From the NCBI GenBank assembly GCA_958295725.1, contig OY282368.1, positions 310,001 through 374,000 of the forward strand: a DNA stretch of 64,000 bases, read 5' to 3'. This DNA is from an uncultured Alphaproteobacteria bacterium (GTDB lineage: Bacteria > Pseudomonadota > Alphaproteobacteria > UBA2966). A program made the translations under genes and the position numbers. The notes below the pieces were generated by a model, which did no database searches, had not been told where the DNA came from, and saw nothing but the letters and a program-made list of their open reading frames with translations. Position 1 is the stretch's first letter; each line of letters starts with the position of its first letter. Positions 8,824 through 17,016 of this stretch are shown piece after piece.

Positions 8824-9678
8824 TCAGGTCTCGACGGGCGTGTCCGGGTGGCCGCCCCACTCGGTCCATGATCCGTCGTACACCGCGCAGTCCTCGTGGC
8901 CGAGCAGGTACAGTCCGAGCGCCAGCACGCAGGCGCTGACGCCCGAGCCGCACGTGCCGATGGCGGGCCGGTCCAGGTCGACCCCGCTGGCCTCGAAGGC
9001 GGCCGCGAGCGCGTCGGGGGCGAAGAATTCGCCTGTCTCCGGGTCTATCAGTCCGGTGTAATGGAGGCAGGTGCTGCCCGGAATGTGGCCGCCTCGTACG
9101 CCCGGCCGAGTCTCGGGCTCGGTGGCGTCGAAACGTCCCTGCGACCGGGCGTCCAGAACCTGCGCCGCCCGGGATCGGAGATTCTCCCGCATATGGTCCA
9201 GCGAGCGCACCAGCTCCGGCCGGAATCGGACGGTAAGGGCGCGCGGCACGGCCGCGACCTCTCCGGACTCGATGGGCCGGTTCTCTCGCCGCCATTTCGC
9301 GAATCCGCCCGAGAGCACCGCCACGTCGTCGTGGCCGAACGACCGGAACATCCACCACGCCCGGCACGACGCCATCATGCTCCCCGAGTCGTAGGCGACG
9401 ACGCGGAAGCCGTTCCCCAAGCCGAGAGCCCCGGCCTTGGCGGCGAAGTCCTCGGCGGTGGGGATCGTGTGGGGCAGGTCGTTCGCGGGGTCGCTGATCT
9501 CGTCGATGTCGAAGTACACGGCACCCGGGATGTGCGCCTCGCGGTACTCGGCGACGGCGTCGCGGTTCTGCGCGGGCAGATACCACGAAGCGTCGACGAT
9601 CCCGACCTCGGGATCGTCCAGGTGCTGGGCCAGCCACTCCGTCGAGACGAGGGCCTCGGGTTTGGCGTAGTAGCGCAT
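8824..9678 (-). CDS. sseA: 3-mercaptopyruvate sulfurtransferase (tandem rhodanese)
   Basis: Transfers sulfur from 3-mercaptopyruvate (a cysteine transamination product) to an acceptor. It has 284 residues in two rhodanese domains. The N-terminal domain lacks the cysteine loop (AYDSGSMMASCRAWW). The C-terminal catalytic loop is TCGSGVSAC, with the active-site cysteine and the CG-SG type loop of SseA rather than the basic CRKGVT loop of thiosulfate sulfurtransferases. ATG 9678 gives the usual length. It lies in a same-strand run with alaX and cysK, which fits a cysteine-sulfur role. Confidence 0.9.
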   Translation of the reverse strand: MRYYAKPEALVSTEWLAQHLDDPEVGIVDASWYLPAQNRDAVAEYREAHIPGAVYFDIDEISDPANDLPHTIPTAEDFAAKAGALGLGNGFRVVAYDSGSMMASCRAWWMFRSFGHDDVAVLSGGFAKWRRENRPIESGEVAAVPRALTVRFRPELVRSLDHMRENLRSRAAQVLDARSQGRFDATEPETRPGVRGGHIPGSTCLHYTGLIDPETGEFFAPDALAAAFEASGVDLDRPAIGTCGSGVSACVLALGLYLLGHEDCAVYDGSWTEWGGHPDTPVET

Positions 9679-9719
9679 GGGAACCGGCCTCCTCTTGTCT
9701 CGGCGGGCGACGATGTCCG

Positions 9720-10424
9720 TCAGGCGAAGGACAGCGAGACGCGCCGGTTCCGCTTGCCCTTGCTCTGGATCCGGTCGACCGCGACGCGGCCGATCTCCCC
9801 GGTACGCCGGACGTGCGTTCCGCCGCAAGGTTGCAGGTCCTGGCCCTCGATGCGGATGAGGCGCACGCGGCCCGACCCGCGCGGCGGCTCGACCGCCATG
9901 GTCTTGACCAGATCGGGCCGCGCGTCGAGCTCCTCGTCGGTGATCCATTCCGCGCCGACGGGATGATCCTCCTCGATGAGGCGGTTGAGATCCGCGGCGA
10001 TCCGTTCCTTGTCGAGACCGGCTTCCGGGATGTCGAAGTCGAGCCGGCCCTTGCCTTCGCCCACCTGGCCGCCCGTGACGGGGTAGGGGAGAATGGCGGA
10101 GAGCAGGTGCATACAGGTGTGCATACGCATCAGACGGTGACGCCGCTCCCAGTCGATCTCCGCCGTGACCCGCGCACCGGCCGGGACCGGCGGCGCCTCC
10201 TCCGCCGGGACATGCAGGACACCGTCCGGTCCGTCGCCCTTGACCGTATCGACGATGGGAACCGCGGTCCCGTCGCTGGTCGTGAGCGCGCCGCGGTCTC
10301 CCGGCTGTCCGCCGCCCGTCGGGTAGAACACGGTCCGGTCGAGTTGAATACCGCGCTCGTCCACGGAGACGACGGTCGCCTCGCATGTCCGGGCATAGGC
10401 GTCCTCGCGAAATATCGGTTCCAT
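9720..10424 (-). CDS. alaX: Alanyl-tRNA editing protein AlaX
   Basis: A stand-alone editing domain that hydrolyses Ser- or Gly-mischarged tRNA(Ala). The 234 residues include an N-terminal barrel (TVFYPTGGGQPGDRG, typical of AlaRS/AlaX) and the editing site zinc ligands HTCMH and CGGTH. Length matches AlaX type II. It sits 41 nt upstream of sseA and 26 nt downstream of cysK on the same strand; alaX next to cysteine-synthase genes is a plausible operon link between Cys/Ser metabolism and tRNA quality control. Confidence 0.9.
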   Translation of the reverse strand: MEPIFREDAYARTCEATVVSVDERGIQLDRTVFYPTGGGQPGDRGALTTSDGTAVPIVDTVKGDGPDGVLHVPAEEAPPVPAGARVTAEIDWERRHRLMRMHTCMHLLSAILPYPVTGGQVGEGKGRLDFDIPEAGLDKERIAADLNRLIEEDHPVGAEWITDEELDARPDLVKTMAVEPPRGSGRVRLIRIEGQDLQPCGGTHVRRTGEIGRVAVDRIQSKGKRNRRVSLSFA

Positions 10425-10450
10425 CGCTCCGCTTCCGTCGGCCCGCGCGC

Positions 10451-11476
10451 CTAACCCTGGGGTCCGCCGCCGATCCGTTCGACCCAGTCGGGGAAATCGA
10501 AGCCGTTCCTCTTGAGGAACTCGGCGCTGAACAGCTTGCTCTGGTAACGGGCGCCGTAGTCGCACAATACCGTCACGATCGTGTGCCCCGGGCCGAGTTC
10601 CCTGGCGAGCTTGACCGCGCCGCAGACGTTGATCCCCGAGGAACTGCCGAGCACGAGGCCTTCGTCCTCGACAAGGCCGAAGAGGTAGGGAAGCCATTCC
10701 TCGTCGGGGATCCGGTAGGGGAAGTCCACTTCGAGTTCTTCGAGGTTCGCGGTGATGCGCCCCTGGCCGATGCCCTCGGTGATCGAGGAGCCTTCCGCCT
10801 TCAGTTCGCCGTGAACGTAATAGCTGTAGAGCGCGGCGCCCGGCGGATCGGCGAGCCCGATCTTGATGTCCCTGTTCCGTTCGCGGAGGAACGCGCCGAC
10901 GCCCGCCAGGGTGCCGCCGGTGCCGACGGCGCAGACGAATCCGTCGATTTCGCCGTCCGTCTGCTCCCAGATCTCCGGACCGGTGGTCCGGTAGTGGCCG
11001 TCGCGGTTCGCCGTGTTGTCGAACTGGTTCGCCCAGATGGCGCCGTTGGGCTCCGTCTCGTCGAGCTCTTCGGCCAGCCGCCCGGAGTATTTCACGTAGT
11101 TGTCCGGGTCCCGGTAGGGGACGGCGGGCACTTCGCGGACGTCCGCGCGGCACATGCGCAGCATGTCCTTCTTTTCCTGGGTCTGCGTATCCGGGATGAC
11201 GATGACCGTGCGATACCCCCGCGCGTTTCCGACCAGGGCCAGTCCGATCCCCGTGTTCCCCGCGGTGCCCTCGACGATCGTGCCGCCCGGCCGCAACAGG
11301 CCCTTCCTCTCGGCGTCCTCGACGATGAACAGCGCCGCGCGGTCCTTGACCGAGCTGCCCGGGTTGAGGAATTCGGCCTTGCCGAGAATCTCGCAGCCGG
11401 TCTTCTCCGACAGCGCGCGCAGCCGGATGAGGGGCGTGTTGCCGATGGCGCCGGTGAATCCGTCGCGGACGTCCAT
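10451..11476 (-). CDS. cysK: Cysteine synthase A (O-acetylserine sulfhydrylase)
   Basis: PLP enzyme making cysteine from O-acetylserine and sulfide. The 341 residues begin MDVRDGFTGAIGNTPLIRL, the classic CysK N-terminus. The PLP lysine is in NPGSSVKDRAA, the phosphate loop in EGTAGNTGIGLA and the substrate loop in GTGGTLAG. It belongs to the longer alphaproteobacterial form, with extra C-terminal residues (CDYGARYQSKLFS). An in-frame ATG at 11497 would add seven residues; 11476 is preferred because it matches the family start. It is the first gene of a likely cysK-alaX-sseA operon. Confidence 0.92.
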   Translation of the reverse strand: MDVRDGFTGAIGNTPLIRLRALSEKTGCEILGKAEFLNPGSSVKDRAALFIVEDAERKGLLRPGGTIVEGTAGNTGIGLALVGNARGYRTVIVIPDTQTQEKKDMLRMCRADVREVPAVPYRDPDNYVKYSGRLAEELDETEPNGAIWANQFDNTANRDGHYRTTGPEIWEQTDGEIDGFVCAVGTGGTLAGVGAFLRERNRDIKIGLADPPGAALYSYYVHGELKAEGSSITEGIGQGRITANLEELEVDFPYRIPDEEWLPYLFGLVEDEGLVLGSSSGINVCGAVKLARELGPGHTIVTVLCDYGARYQSKLFSAEFLKRNGFDFPDWVERIGGGPQG

Positions 11477-11570
11477 GGTTCCGTGCGTTCCGTACATCCC
11501 GCGCGCCGCCGGCCGCGGATCCGATCCCGAGCGTGGACTGTAACGGCGCGACCCACCGCTTTCAAGGCTT

Positions 11571-11603
11571 TGTCCCGGTTCAGGACATACGAGACGGGAG
11601 GGG
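11571..11603 (+). repeat. IS481-like end scar, copy 2 (attached to transposase tail)
   Basis: TGTCCCGGTTCAGGACATA then CGAGACGGGAGGGG. The adjoining transposase 3' end (stop at 11580-11582 on the minus strand) lies inside this block, showing that the repeat is an IS terminus. Confidence 0.65.
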
Positions 11604-11792
11604 TTCTTCGGCCGTGTGTCTGGCAAGGTACTCGGCGGGTGTGTGTCCGCCGAGGGCCCGGTGCGGTCTGAAGGTGTCGGACTCGTCGGCGAAGGCGTCG
11701 ATCCATCGGTCGATGCGGTCGAGGTCGTCGTCGGGCAGGTCCCGTGTGGCGTAGAACTTCGGTCTGCCCGACCGCCGCGAACTCGCCAGCAT
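11580..11792 (-). pseudogene. Transposase C-terminal remnant (integrase core, IS481-like)
   Basis: About 70 residues of the end of an rve-type transposase: DRWIDAFADESDTFRPHRAL followed by GGHTPAEYLARHTAEEP is the classic C-terminal signature. The catalytic core is missing, so only a 3' fragment remains beside its IS end. Upstream (11793-11916) no further transposase sequence is apparent. Assignment to IS481 rather than IS3 rests on the TGT-type terminus and is tentative. Confidence 0.7.
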
Positions 11793-11916
11793 GGCCCTGG
11801 AAGTCGAGGGCGGCGCGGGCGATATGGCCGTGCCGGGCCGGAAGTATGCGCGGATGCGGCTGTTGACGGTTCCACGGATACCGGACGGCGGGCGCTTTCC
11901 GGAATATTTTAATGAA

Positions 11917-12852
11917 TTAAAGTAGAGGAACAGAGTCGGACTTTTTACGCCTGGTATTGGCCAAGCCTATCAAAGCGTTTATAATTTCTTGATGTTCGGG
12001 GCACTCTTTTAAAGGAACCTCGCATCGTTCAGCTATAGCTATGCGCTTTTCCTCCAAAGGTAGGGCTTCATTGGCAAAATCCCACATGGCCCGGCAACGC
12101 ACCTTTAAGGCGTGCCCGATTTCCGCCCGTTTGCTCTTCCATACAGCCAGGGCTGGCCTTTGAAGGCACCTCTCGGCGGAATCAAGCATTTTTCCCAAGG
12201 TTTCCAAAGTGTCGGTATAAGACACTTTTTCCGCGCTGTTTAGAATATCACCTACAGCTACATTATACCCGTCAAAATAAAAACCGGGCAGAGCAACAAA
12301 AACTTTGGCGCTAACCCTGTTATGCTCTTCCAAATAAGAAGCGTCCGAGTAAGTGCCTTCAGGATACTGAGGATTGTTCTCGATAAGCCTTGCCGCTCTT
12401 TCATAATAAAAAAGCATGGCGTTATAATTATGCGGATCGTCTGTCCTTTTTGAAGTGTCAAAACTTTTGTCTTGTTCATAATACTTTCCCATTAAGCGGT
12501 TGGCGTTAACATGGCCTCCATCGGCGGCTTTTTCCAAAAGCGCCATTCCTTCCGCTTTATTTTCCGTACAAAGCGCAAGTGTGCTCATATTGTATATTAT
12601 TCTCACATCGCCGGGGCTGTGTTCATAAACTTTTTTATAGCTGTAATAATCTTCTTGATCGACTTCTTCACATTGTGAACTTAATATAGCCAAAGAGCTA
12701 TCGGAAAAAAGAAAGACCATACATCCGGCCCCTAAGCTCAGGACGAAGCTCAAGCTGAAGATTTTGCGGGAGATCGAGGTGAAAATGTCTTTTCGCACTG
12801 TGTTTTCAACCGTTCTGATTGAACCATCGTTCGACGGGAGCGGACCGGTCAT
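11917..12852 (-). CDS. AT-rich Sel1-like repeat protein with signal/anchor segment
   Basis: A 311-residue protein from DNA conspicuously richer in A/T than everything around it (many AAA, TTT and ATA codons). The GC-rich to AT-rich change falls near codon 15-20, so GTG 12798 (VRKDIFTS) may be the true start. A hydrophobic segment at residues 31-50 (IFSLSFVLSLGAGCMVFLF) looks like a signal peptide or anchor, possibly a weak lipobox at GAGC. Then LLEKAADGGHVNANRLMGKYYEQ matches a Sel1/TPR-like repeat. The gene lies between two direct copies of an IS-end scar (11571 and 12913). Function is unknown; recent transfer is likely. Confidence 0.7.
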   Translation of the reverse strand: MTGPLPSNDGSIRTVENTVRKDIFTSISRKIFSLSFVLSLGAGCMVFLFSDSSLAILSSQCEEVDQEDYYSYKKVYEHSPGDVRIIYNMSTLALCTENKAEGMALLEKAADGGHVNANRLMGKYYEQDKSFDTSKRTDDPHNYNAMLFYYERAARLIENNPQYPEGTYSDASYLEEHNRVSAKVFVALPGFYFDGYNVAVGDILNSAEKVSYTDTLETLGKMLDSAERCLQRPALAVWKSKRAEIGHALKVRCRAMWDFANEALPLEEKRIAIAERCEVPLKECPEHQEIINALIGLANTRRKKSDSVPLL

Positions 12853-12912
12853 GGCGTCGCAGCCCCGTTTTGCCGCCGAGGGCAGCCGGACGCCGCGGGC
12901 GCGTCAACCGGG

Positions 12913-12945
12913 CGTCCCGGTTCAGGACATATGGGACGGGAGGGG
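12913..12945 (+). repeat. IS481-like end scar, copy 3
   Basis: GTCCCGGTTCAGGACATA, then TGGGACGGGAGGGGG, in the same orientation as the copy at 11571. Together the two copies bracket the AT-rich gene. No transposase is attached here. Confidence 0.6.
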
Positions 12946-12954
12946 GTCGTCCCC

Positions 12955-13554
12955 TTATTCCGTACCGATGAGCGCCATGCGAAAGCGGTCCTTGAGATGG
13001 GCGCCGTCCCGCGGCGGCAGGACGAGGGGCGGCGCCTCGGCGCGGACCTTGACGGCGAAGAACAGCGGGCCTTCGCCCTCGAGGATGGCGGGCGTCGCCC
13101 GGTCGAGCTCTTCCTCGTCATGGAGCGTCGCCGCCTGCTCGAACCCGCAGGCGTGGGCCACGGCGGCGAGATCGGTGGGACCGGCCGTGTGCGTCGCCTG
13201 CATTCCCGTTTCTCCGTAACGCTCGTTGTCGAGGACGACGACCGAAAGGTTGGCCGGTCTCTGCAGGGCGACGGTGGCGAGCGAGCCCAGCCCCATGAGC
13301 ATGTCCCCGTCGCCCGTGACGACCAGGACCCGGCGGTCCGGCCGCGCCAGCGCGAGGCCGAGACCGATCATCGCCGTCCCCCCCATGGCGCCCCACAGGG
13401 GGCAGGTAAGGTCGCGGTCTCCCGCTGCCGTCGCGTCCCAGGTCGGGGCGCCGAGCCCCGCGACGACCAGCAGGTCGTCCATGTCCGTGACGAGGTGTTC
13501 GACGACTTGACGGCGGCGCAGGGGGTAACGGTTGGCGCGATTCGGGTCCCGCAC
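12955..13554 (-). CDS. comE: ThDP-dependent decarboxylase, beta subunit (sulfopyruvate/phosphonopyruvate type)
   Basis: The 199-residue pyrophosphate-binding half of a two-subunit thiamin-diphosphate decarboxylase. The ThDP/Mg motif runs from GDGDMLMGLGS to LDNERYGETG (GDG about 26 residues before N). Separate ~180-200-residue halves are the arrangement of sulfopyruvate decarboxylase ComDE. GTG 13554 starts one base after the alpha-subunit stop, with GGAGG upstream, so the two are tightly coupled. The substrate cannot be fixed from sequence; sulfopyruvate is favoured because a cysteate sulfo-lyase homologue lies next door, with phosphonopyruvate as the alternative. Confidence 0.75.
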   Translation of the reverse strand: MRDPNRANRYPLRRRQVVEHLVTDMDDLLVVAGLGAPTWDATAAGDRDLTCPLWGAMGGTAMIGLGLALARPDRRVLVVTGDGDMLMGLGSLATVALQRPANLSVVVLDNERYGETGMQATHTAGPTDLAAVAHACGFEQAATLHDEEELDRATPAILEGEGPLFFAVKVRAEAPPLVLPPRDGAHLKDRFRMALIGTE

Positions 13555-13555
13555 G

Positions 13556-14092
13556 TCAGCCGTCCTCCGTCGGCGCGAAGGCCTTCGAGCCGATCAGGCG
13601 CTGGGAGACGAGCACGGCGACCATCTCGTTGGCCTCGAACGCCGTTCGGCCGCCGGCGGAAACGGTTTCGGCCGCCATGCCGGCATCGTCGAGGCCGAGG
13701 ACCTGGAACCCCGACAGCTCCAGGATCGCGGCGGCGTTCCGGCCCATGGGCATTTGCCAGGGGTTCGCCTCGCCCCATTGCCCGCGCATGGCGATCAGAG
13801 TCAGCAACGGGTAGCGTCCGACCCGGACGGTCGAGAACATGTTGACGCAATTGCCGATACCGCTCGACTGCATCAGCAGCACGCCGCGCCGCCCGCCGAG
13901 CCAGCTTCCCGCCAGCATGGCGACGCCTTCCTCCTCCGTCGTCAACGGCACCACGCGCATCTCGTCGTCGTTCCGGCACAACTCGATAAGGCGGGCATGG
14001 CCGGCGTCGGGTACGCAGGGCACGTGGCGCACGCCAAGCGCCTTCAGGGCCGCGTGAATGTCGGCGGGCCAGGTCGGCGGAGAGTCTGTCAT
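13556..14092 (-). CDS. comD: ThDP-dependent decarboxylase, alpha subunit (sulfopyruvate/phosphonopyruvate type)
   Basis: The 178-residue partner subunit that supplies the catalytic glutamate: [15 protein letters not shown], followed by [13 protein letters not shown], as in ComD and the N-terminal half of phosphonopyruvate decarboxylases. ATG 14092 is chosen because GGAGGA lies 4-5 nt upstream; an ATG at 14113 lacks such a site. It is transcribed first, then comE. Divergent from cuyA, with about 118 bp between the starts holding the promoters of both. Confidence 0.75.
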   Translation of the reverse strand: MTDSPPTWPADIHAALKALGVRHVPCVPDAGHARLIELCRNDDEMRVVPLTTEEEGVAMLAGSWLGGRRGVLLMQSSGIGNCVNMFSTVRVGRYPLLTLIAMRGQWGEANPWQMPMGRNAAAILELSGFQVLGLDDAGMAAETVSAGGRTAFEANEMVAVLVSQRLIGSKAFAPTEDG

Positions 14093-14210
14093 GGGTCCTC
14101 CGATCAGCGGCATTCTCTATCTTAAAACCCGAGTGTTTGAAAACGGACATGGCCGGTGCCGCCGTGCTATGAGTCGGCTCCCCCGCCGCCTGTGCGAGAG
14201 AAGGCCTCGC

Positions 14211-15242
14211 ATGAATCTCGGACGCTTTCCCCGCCTGCGGTTCGCGCATCTGCCGACGCCGCTCGATCCGCTCCCCAATCTGACGAAGGAGCTCGGGGGG
14301 CCGGACATCTACATCAAGCGCGACGACCAGACCGGGCTCGCCACCGGCGGCAACAAGACCCGGAAGCTCGAGTTCCTGATGGCGGACGCGCTCGGGAAAG
14401 ACGCCGATACGATCATCACCCAGGGGGCCACGCAGTCGAACCACTGCCGCCAGACCGCGGCGATCGCGGCGAAACTGGGCATGGCGTGCAATGTCTTGCT
14501 GGAGAACCGCACCGGCGGCGAGGACCTCGACTTCACGCAATCCGGCAACGTCTTCCTCGATCGGCTCTTCGGCGCGCGCATCCGTCATTACCCGGGCGGC
14601 ACGGACATGGACGCGGCTATGGAGGACGTGGCCCGGGAGATCGAGGAAGACGGGGGAACGCCTTACGTCATCCCCGGCGGCGGCTCGAACCCCATCGGCG
14701 CCCTGGGTTACGTCGATTGCGCGATGGAGCTTCTCGTCCAGGCCGGCGAGCGGGGCCTTCGTGTCGATCGCGTCGTGCATGCCACCGGCAGCGCCGGGAC
14801 GCAGGCGGGTCTCGTGACCGGCCTCGAAGGCGCGTCCAGCGGCATCCCGGTTCTCGGCGTCGGCGTCAATGCGCCCAGGGAGACGCAGGAGGAGAGGGTG
14901 CACGGTCTCGCCCGCCGTACCGCCGACCTGCTGGGCACGGGCATCGAGATCGCGCGGGAGCGGGTGGTGGCGAACTGCGACTACGTCGGGGCCGGTTACG
15001 GCGTGCCCACGGACGGGATGGTCGAGGCGGTGACCCTGCTCTCGCGTCTCGAGGGTATTCTCCTGGATCCGGTGTACACGGGGAAGGGCATGGCCGGCCT
15101 GATCGATCTCGTCCGGCGGGGCCGTTTCGCCAGGGACGAGAACATCGTTTTCGTCCACACCGGCGGCAGCGCGGGGCTGTTCGGCTACCGCGGGGCCTTC
15201 GCCGATGCGATGGCGTCCGATTCGCGAGGGGCCGGCCCATGA
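14211..15242 (+). CDS. cuyA: L-cysteate sulfo-lyase / D-cysteine desulfhydrase family enzyme
   Basis: PLP enzyme of the ACC-deaminase/D-cysteine desulfhydrase family, 343 residues. The PLP lysine is in [11 protein letters not shown], followed by [13 protein letters not shown] and [11 protein letters not shown]. As I remember its sequence, the marine L-cysteate sulfo-lyase CuyA matches closely in the start (RFPR...HLPTPLDPL), in [12 protein letters not shown] and in [17 protein letters not shown]. That enzyme releases sulfite, ammonia and pyruvate from cysteate. D-cysteine desulfhydrase is the alternative. AGAAGG precedes ATG 14211 at good spacing. Its stop overlaps the next gene by 4 bp. Confidence 0.8.
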   Translation: MNLGRFPRLRFAHLPTPLDPLPNLTKELGGPDIYIKRDDQTGLATGGNKTRKLEFLMADALGKDADTIITQGATQSNHCRQTAAIAAKLGMACNVLLENRTGGEDLDFTQSGNVFLDRLFGARIRHYPGGTDMDAAMEDVAREIEEDGGTPYVIPGGGSNPIGALGYVDCAMELLVQAGERGLRVDRVVHATGSAGTQAGLVTGLEGASSGIPVLGVGVNAPRETQEERVHGLARRTADLLGTGIEIARERVVANCDYVGAGYGVPTDGMVEAVTLLSRLEGILLDPVYTGKGMAGLIDLVRRGRFARDENIVFVHTGGSAGLFGYRGAFADAMASDSRGAGP

Positions 15243-16123
15243 GCGCCATGAGCGATTTCGCGTGGAACCATCGCCATGCCGACCTGCCGGGCGCCCGGAT
15301 CCATTACGTCCGGCACGGCTCCGGGCGTCCCGTCGTCCTGTGCCACGGCTACCCGGAGTTCTGGTACATCTACCACAAGAACATTCCCGCGTTGGCGGAG
15401 CGTTTCGACGTCATCGCTCCGGACTGGCGCGGCTTCGGCGATTCCGGGAAGCACGAGCGGACGCCGACCGTGGACGACTACGTTGCCGATCTGGAGGCGC
15501 TGATCGATCGCCTCGGATTGGACCGCGTCGGTCTCGTCGGCCACGATTTCGCGCCCTGGATCATCCAGGAATACGCGCGGCGGCGCCCGGAGCGCATTTC
15601 GGGCCTGTTCCTCTACAGCTTTCCCTATCCGCAGATCGGCGAACGCTGGTATGCCGTCGACCATGTGAAGGAGGTCTGGTATCAGGCCTTTCAGCAGCTC
15701 CCTTTCGCTGCCGCCCTGGTCGCCTCGAGCCGCGAGAACTGCCGGGCCTACATCTCGCACTTCCTGTCCCACTGGAGCCACGACCCGCGCGCGTTCGACG
15801 ACGATCTCGAGGTCTGGGTCGACAATTTCATGAAGCCCGGCAACGTCCAGGGCGGTTTCGACTGGTACAAGGCCAATCACGAGAACCGGATACGGACGGT
15901 GCGTGGCGATCTGGGCGCGCTCGCGCCGGTCACCGTCCCGACCCGCGTGCGCTGGGGAGAACACGACAGGATACTTCGGGTCGAGTGGCGCGACCGGCTG
16001 GGCGAATGCTTTACCGACGTGGATGTCGAGGTCTTCGCCGGCGTGGGCCACTTCGCGCCTTACGAGGCGCCGGACCGGGCCAACGCCGGGATGATCGAAT
16101 TCTTCGAGGGGTTGGCCTGGTAG
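15239..16123 (+). CDS. Alpha/beta hydrolase, epoxide hydrolase/haloacetate dehalogenase-like
   Basis: A 294-residue alpha/beta hydrolase with an aspartate nucleophile: VGHDFAPW matches the nucleophile elbow of epoxide hydrolases and haloalkane/haloacetate dehalogenases. HGYPEFW supplies the oxyanion HGxP, EHDRILR the acid and GVGHFAPYE the catalytic histidine. The cap region (residues about 130-220) contains several tyrosines. It begins inside the cuyA stop codon (ATGA), so it is co-translated with it. An in-frame ATG at 15248 is possible. The substrate is unknown; carbon-halogen or epoxide hydrolysis is inferred from the Asp nucleophile. Confidence 0.8.
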   Translation: MSAMSDFAWNHRHADLPGARIHYVRHGSGRPVVLCHGYPEFWYIYHKNIPALAERFDVIAPDWRGFGDSGKHERTPTVDDYVADLEALIDRLGLDRVGLVGHDFAPWIIQEYARRRPERISGLFLYSFPYPQIGERWYAVDHVKEVWYQAFQQLPFAAALVASSRENCRAYISHFLSHWSHDPRAFDDDLEVWVDNFMKPGNVQGGFDWYKANHENRIRTVRGDLGALAPVTVPTRVRWGEHDRILRVEWRDRLGECFTDVDVEVFAGVGHFAPYEAPDRANAGMIEFFEGLAW

Positions 16124-16145
16124 GTCCCCCGCCCGGTCGCGGCGG

Positions 16146-16751
16146 TTACGTCCAGCGGTCCCGCACGTCGTCGCGGTGGAGGGCCAGCCATTGCAGGGCC
16201 GCGACGGTATGGGCCACGACGATTCGTCCCCGATTCAGGAGGTCGATGGCCTCGCCGAAGGGATGGGCGAACACGCGGATGTCCTCGTGCTCGCGATCGA
16301 GGCCGTGCAGACCGCCCGCGCCCGTCGCGTCGACCCGTCCCAGAAACACGGTGACGAACTCCGAAACGGCGCCCGGGGCAACGAAGAATCCGCCGATGCG
16401 TTCGATGTCGCGCGGCTCGAGTCCGGTTTCCTCGAAGGTCTCCCGGCGCGCTACGTCCTCGGGGGTTTCGCCGTCCTCGGTCAGCCCGGCGACGCACTCG
16501 ATCAGCCAGGGTTCGTTCCCCGCCGCGTAGGCGCCGACGCGGAACTGCTCGATGAGGATCACCTCGTCGCGCGCCGGATCGTAGGGGAGCAGGGCCGCCG
16601 CGTGCCGGCAGTCGAATACCTCCCGCGCCATCTCCTCGCTCCATCCGCCCGCGAACTTCCTGTGCCTGAGGCGGTAGCGATCGACCCGGAAGCGGCCCTG
16701 GAACACGGTGTCGCGGGAGGTTACCTCGACGTCGCGGCGCTTTCCGACCAT
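16146..16751 (-). CDS. Nudix hydrolase, ADP-ribose pyrophosphatase-like
   Basis: A 201-residue Nudix enzyme. The Nudix box GX5EX7REUXEEXGU is complete (GLTEDGETPEDV then ARRETFEETGL, about residues 95-117). The preceding RREVFDCRHAAALLPYD-like strand and the EQFRVGAYA segment are typical of NudF-type ADP-ribose pyrophosphatases. It is convergent with the alpha/beta hydrolase gene. About 265 bp separate its start from the divergent LLM gene; no regulatory motif is evident in that gap. Confidence 0.85.
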   Translation of the reverse strand: MVGKRRDVEVTSRDTVFQGRFRVDRYRLRHRKFAGGWSEEMAREVFDCRHAAALLPYDPARDEVILIEQFRVGAYAAGNEPWLIECVAGLTEDGETPEDVARRETFEETGLEPRDIERIGGFFVAPGAVSEFVTVFLGRVDATGAGGLHGLDREHEDIRVFAHPFGEAIDLLNRGRIVVAHTVAALQWLALHRDDVRDRWT

Positions 16752-17016
16752 GTTCGTGACTCCGGTTCTCGTGCGCCTTGCCGCGCTACCGGGGCCGCTT
16801 TCCGGTCGAAAACGGATCGCACGTCCACGAATCCGGGAACGACGAGAAGTCGTGGTCTCGGGCAGGCGGCGCCTCGACGCCGTAGGGAACGCATAATCGC
16901 CGCAAGTTAGGGCGACGGCAGCGGCGAGGGAAGAGGCCATCCCCGTTCGGGACATCGGGGACGGCGGGGTGGGCGGACGCCGTGATAGGCTGCCGGCTCA
17001 GGGAGGTCTTCCCGAC

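Noticed and set aside
8372-9966. Plus-strand frames opposite the GNAT, sseA and alaX genes
   Set aside because: They lack motifs and overlap genes with intact catalytic residues on the minus strand.
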